Source: Bacteroidales bacterium | GTDB lineage: Bacteria > Bacteroidota > Bacteroidia > Bacteroidales > UBA12077 | Direction: 5' to 3' | Length of the DNA: 5,174 bases | NCBI GenBank assembly: GCA_030600625.1 | Contig: JAUVLS010000132.1 | Coordinates: forward strand, 1-5,174 | Part shown: positions 5,039-5,174 of the stretch, piece by piece | Layout of the letters: every line of letters begins with the position of its first letter | How positions within the stretch are numbered: the first letter of the stretch is position 1 | Translations under genes and position numbers: made by a program | The notes under the pieces: generated by a model | Database searches by the model: none | What the model saw: only the letters and a program-made list of their open reading frames with translations | What the model was told of the DNA's origin: nothing

Positions 5039-5174
5039 CTATAAAGGATATCCAATAGAAAGAAAATAAGTAGCATTTTTTGCCCTGTTAGAACCCATAA
5101 CTGAGAATTCAATAGGGCCAATATAACTGTCATAACTAAGTTTCAAGCCATATCCATAGAGTAAATAATCAGTA
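5039..5174 (-). CDS. C-terminal end of an outer-membrane beta-barrel protein, probably patatin-like phospholipase (partial)
   Basis: The final 44 codons and stop (TAG) of a leftward gene whose start is beyond the right edge. The visible peptide contains YGYGLKLSYDSYIGPIEFSV followed by MGSNRAKNATYFLSIGYPL. The 'G.G...YdS.iGPIe.s..gsn......yfl.iGyp' pattern is the last two strands of the BamA/TamA-type (surface antigen) barrel. In Bacteroidota this end is commonly fused to an N-terminal patatin phospholipase domain. Because only the barrel end is visible, a BamA/TamA-like assembly factor without the lipase is the main alternative. The last residue is Leu rather than the usual terminal Phe/Trp/Tyr of barrel proteins, although Tyr lies two residues before it. 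The alternating hydrophobic pattern and clean stop support a real coding end rather than a chance frame. Barrel assignment is moderately firm; the patatin label is inference. Confidence 0.62.
   Translation of the reverse strand, partial: TDYLLYGYGLKLSYDSYIGPIEFSVMGSNRAKNATYFLSIGYPL

Overview
The window looks like a low-GC chromosomal segment of a Bacteroidota bacterium (probably the Bacteroidales/Marinilabiliales side, although the exact lineage cannot be read from it). The signs are a small secreted protein with a type IX secretion sorting domain, promoter-like sequences of the Bacteroidota form (TTTG, about 19 bases, TAnnTTTG), almost no Shine-Dalgarno signals, and strongly AT-rich intergenic DNA. 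All six genes can be assigned to known families. I see no CRISPR array, rRNA, tRNA, transposase or prophage gene.

Left half (1-3303): three genes that fit sulfur handling. A TauE/SafE-type anion exporter enters from the left edge on the + strand without its N-terminus. It converges on a leftward pair: an SLC13-family permease with two internal TrkA-C (RCK_C) domains, then cysQ, the 3'(2'),5'-bisphosphate nucleotidase that removes PAP formed during sulfate activation. The pair is 36 bases apart and probably cotranscribed. A plausible joint role is sulfate uptake, PAP recycling and sulfite/organosulfonate export, but substrates cannot be read from sequence.

Middle (3304-4093): a leftward 167-residue T9SS cargo protein is followed by a 157-base gap. 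That gap holds a near-consensus promoter and, just 13 bases before the permease start codon, a perfect 15-bp hairpin ending in a T-run. The hairpin is either the terminator of the T9SS gene or an attenuator in the permease leader. A 129-base divergent region then carries opposing promoters for the T9SS gene and queE.

Right part (4094-5174): queE (7-carboxy-7-deazaguanine synthase, queuosine pathway) reads rightward. After it comes 312 bases of noncoding DNA built of hairpins, a 14-bp direct repeat and two opposed arrays with an exact 8-base period. I read this as a degenerate dispersed intergenic repeat, and it is the least explained piece of the window. The right edge holds the last 44 codons of a leftward outer-membrane beta-barrel protein, probably a patatin-like phospholipase.
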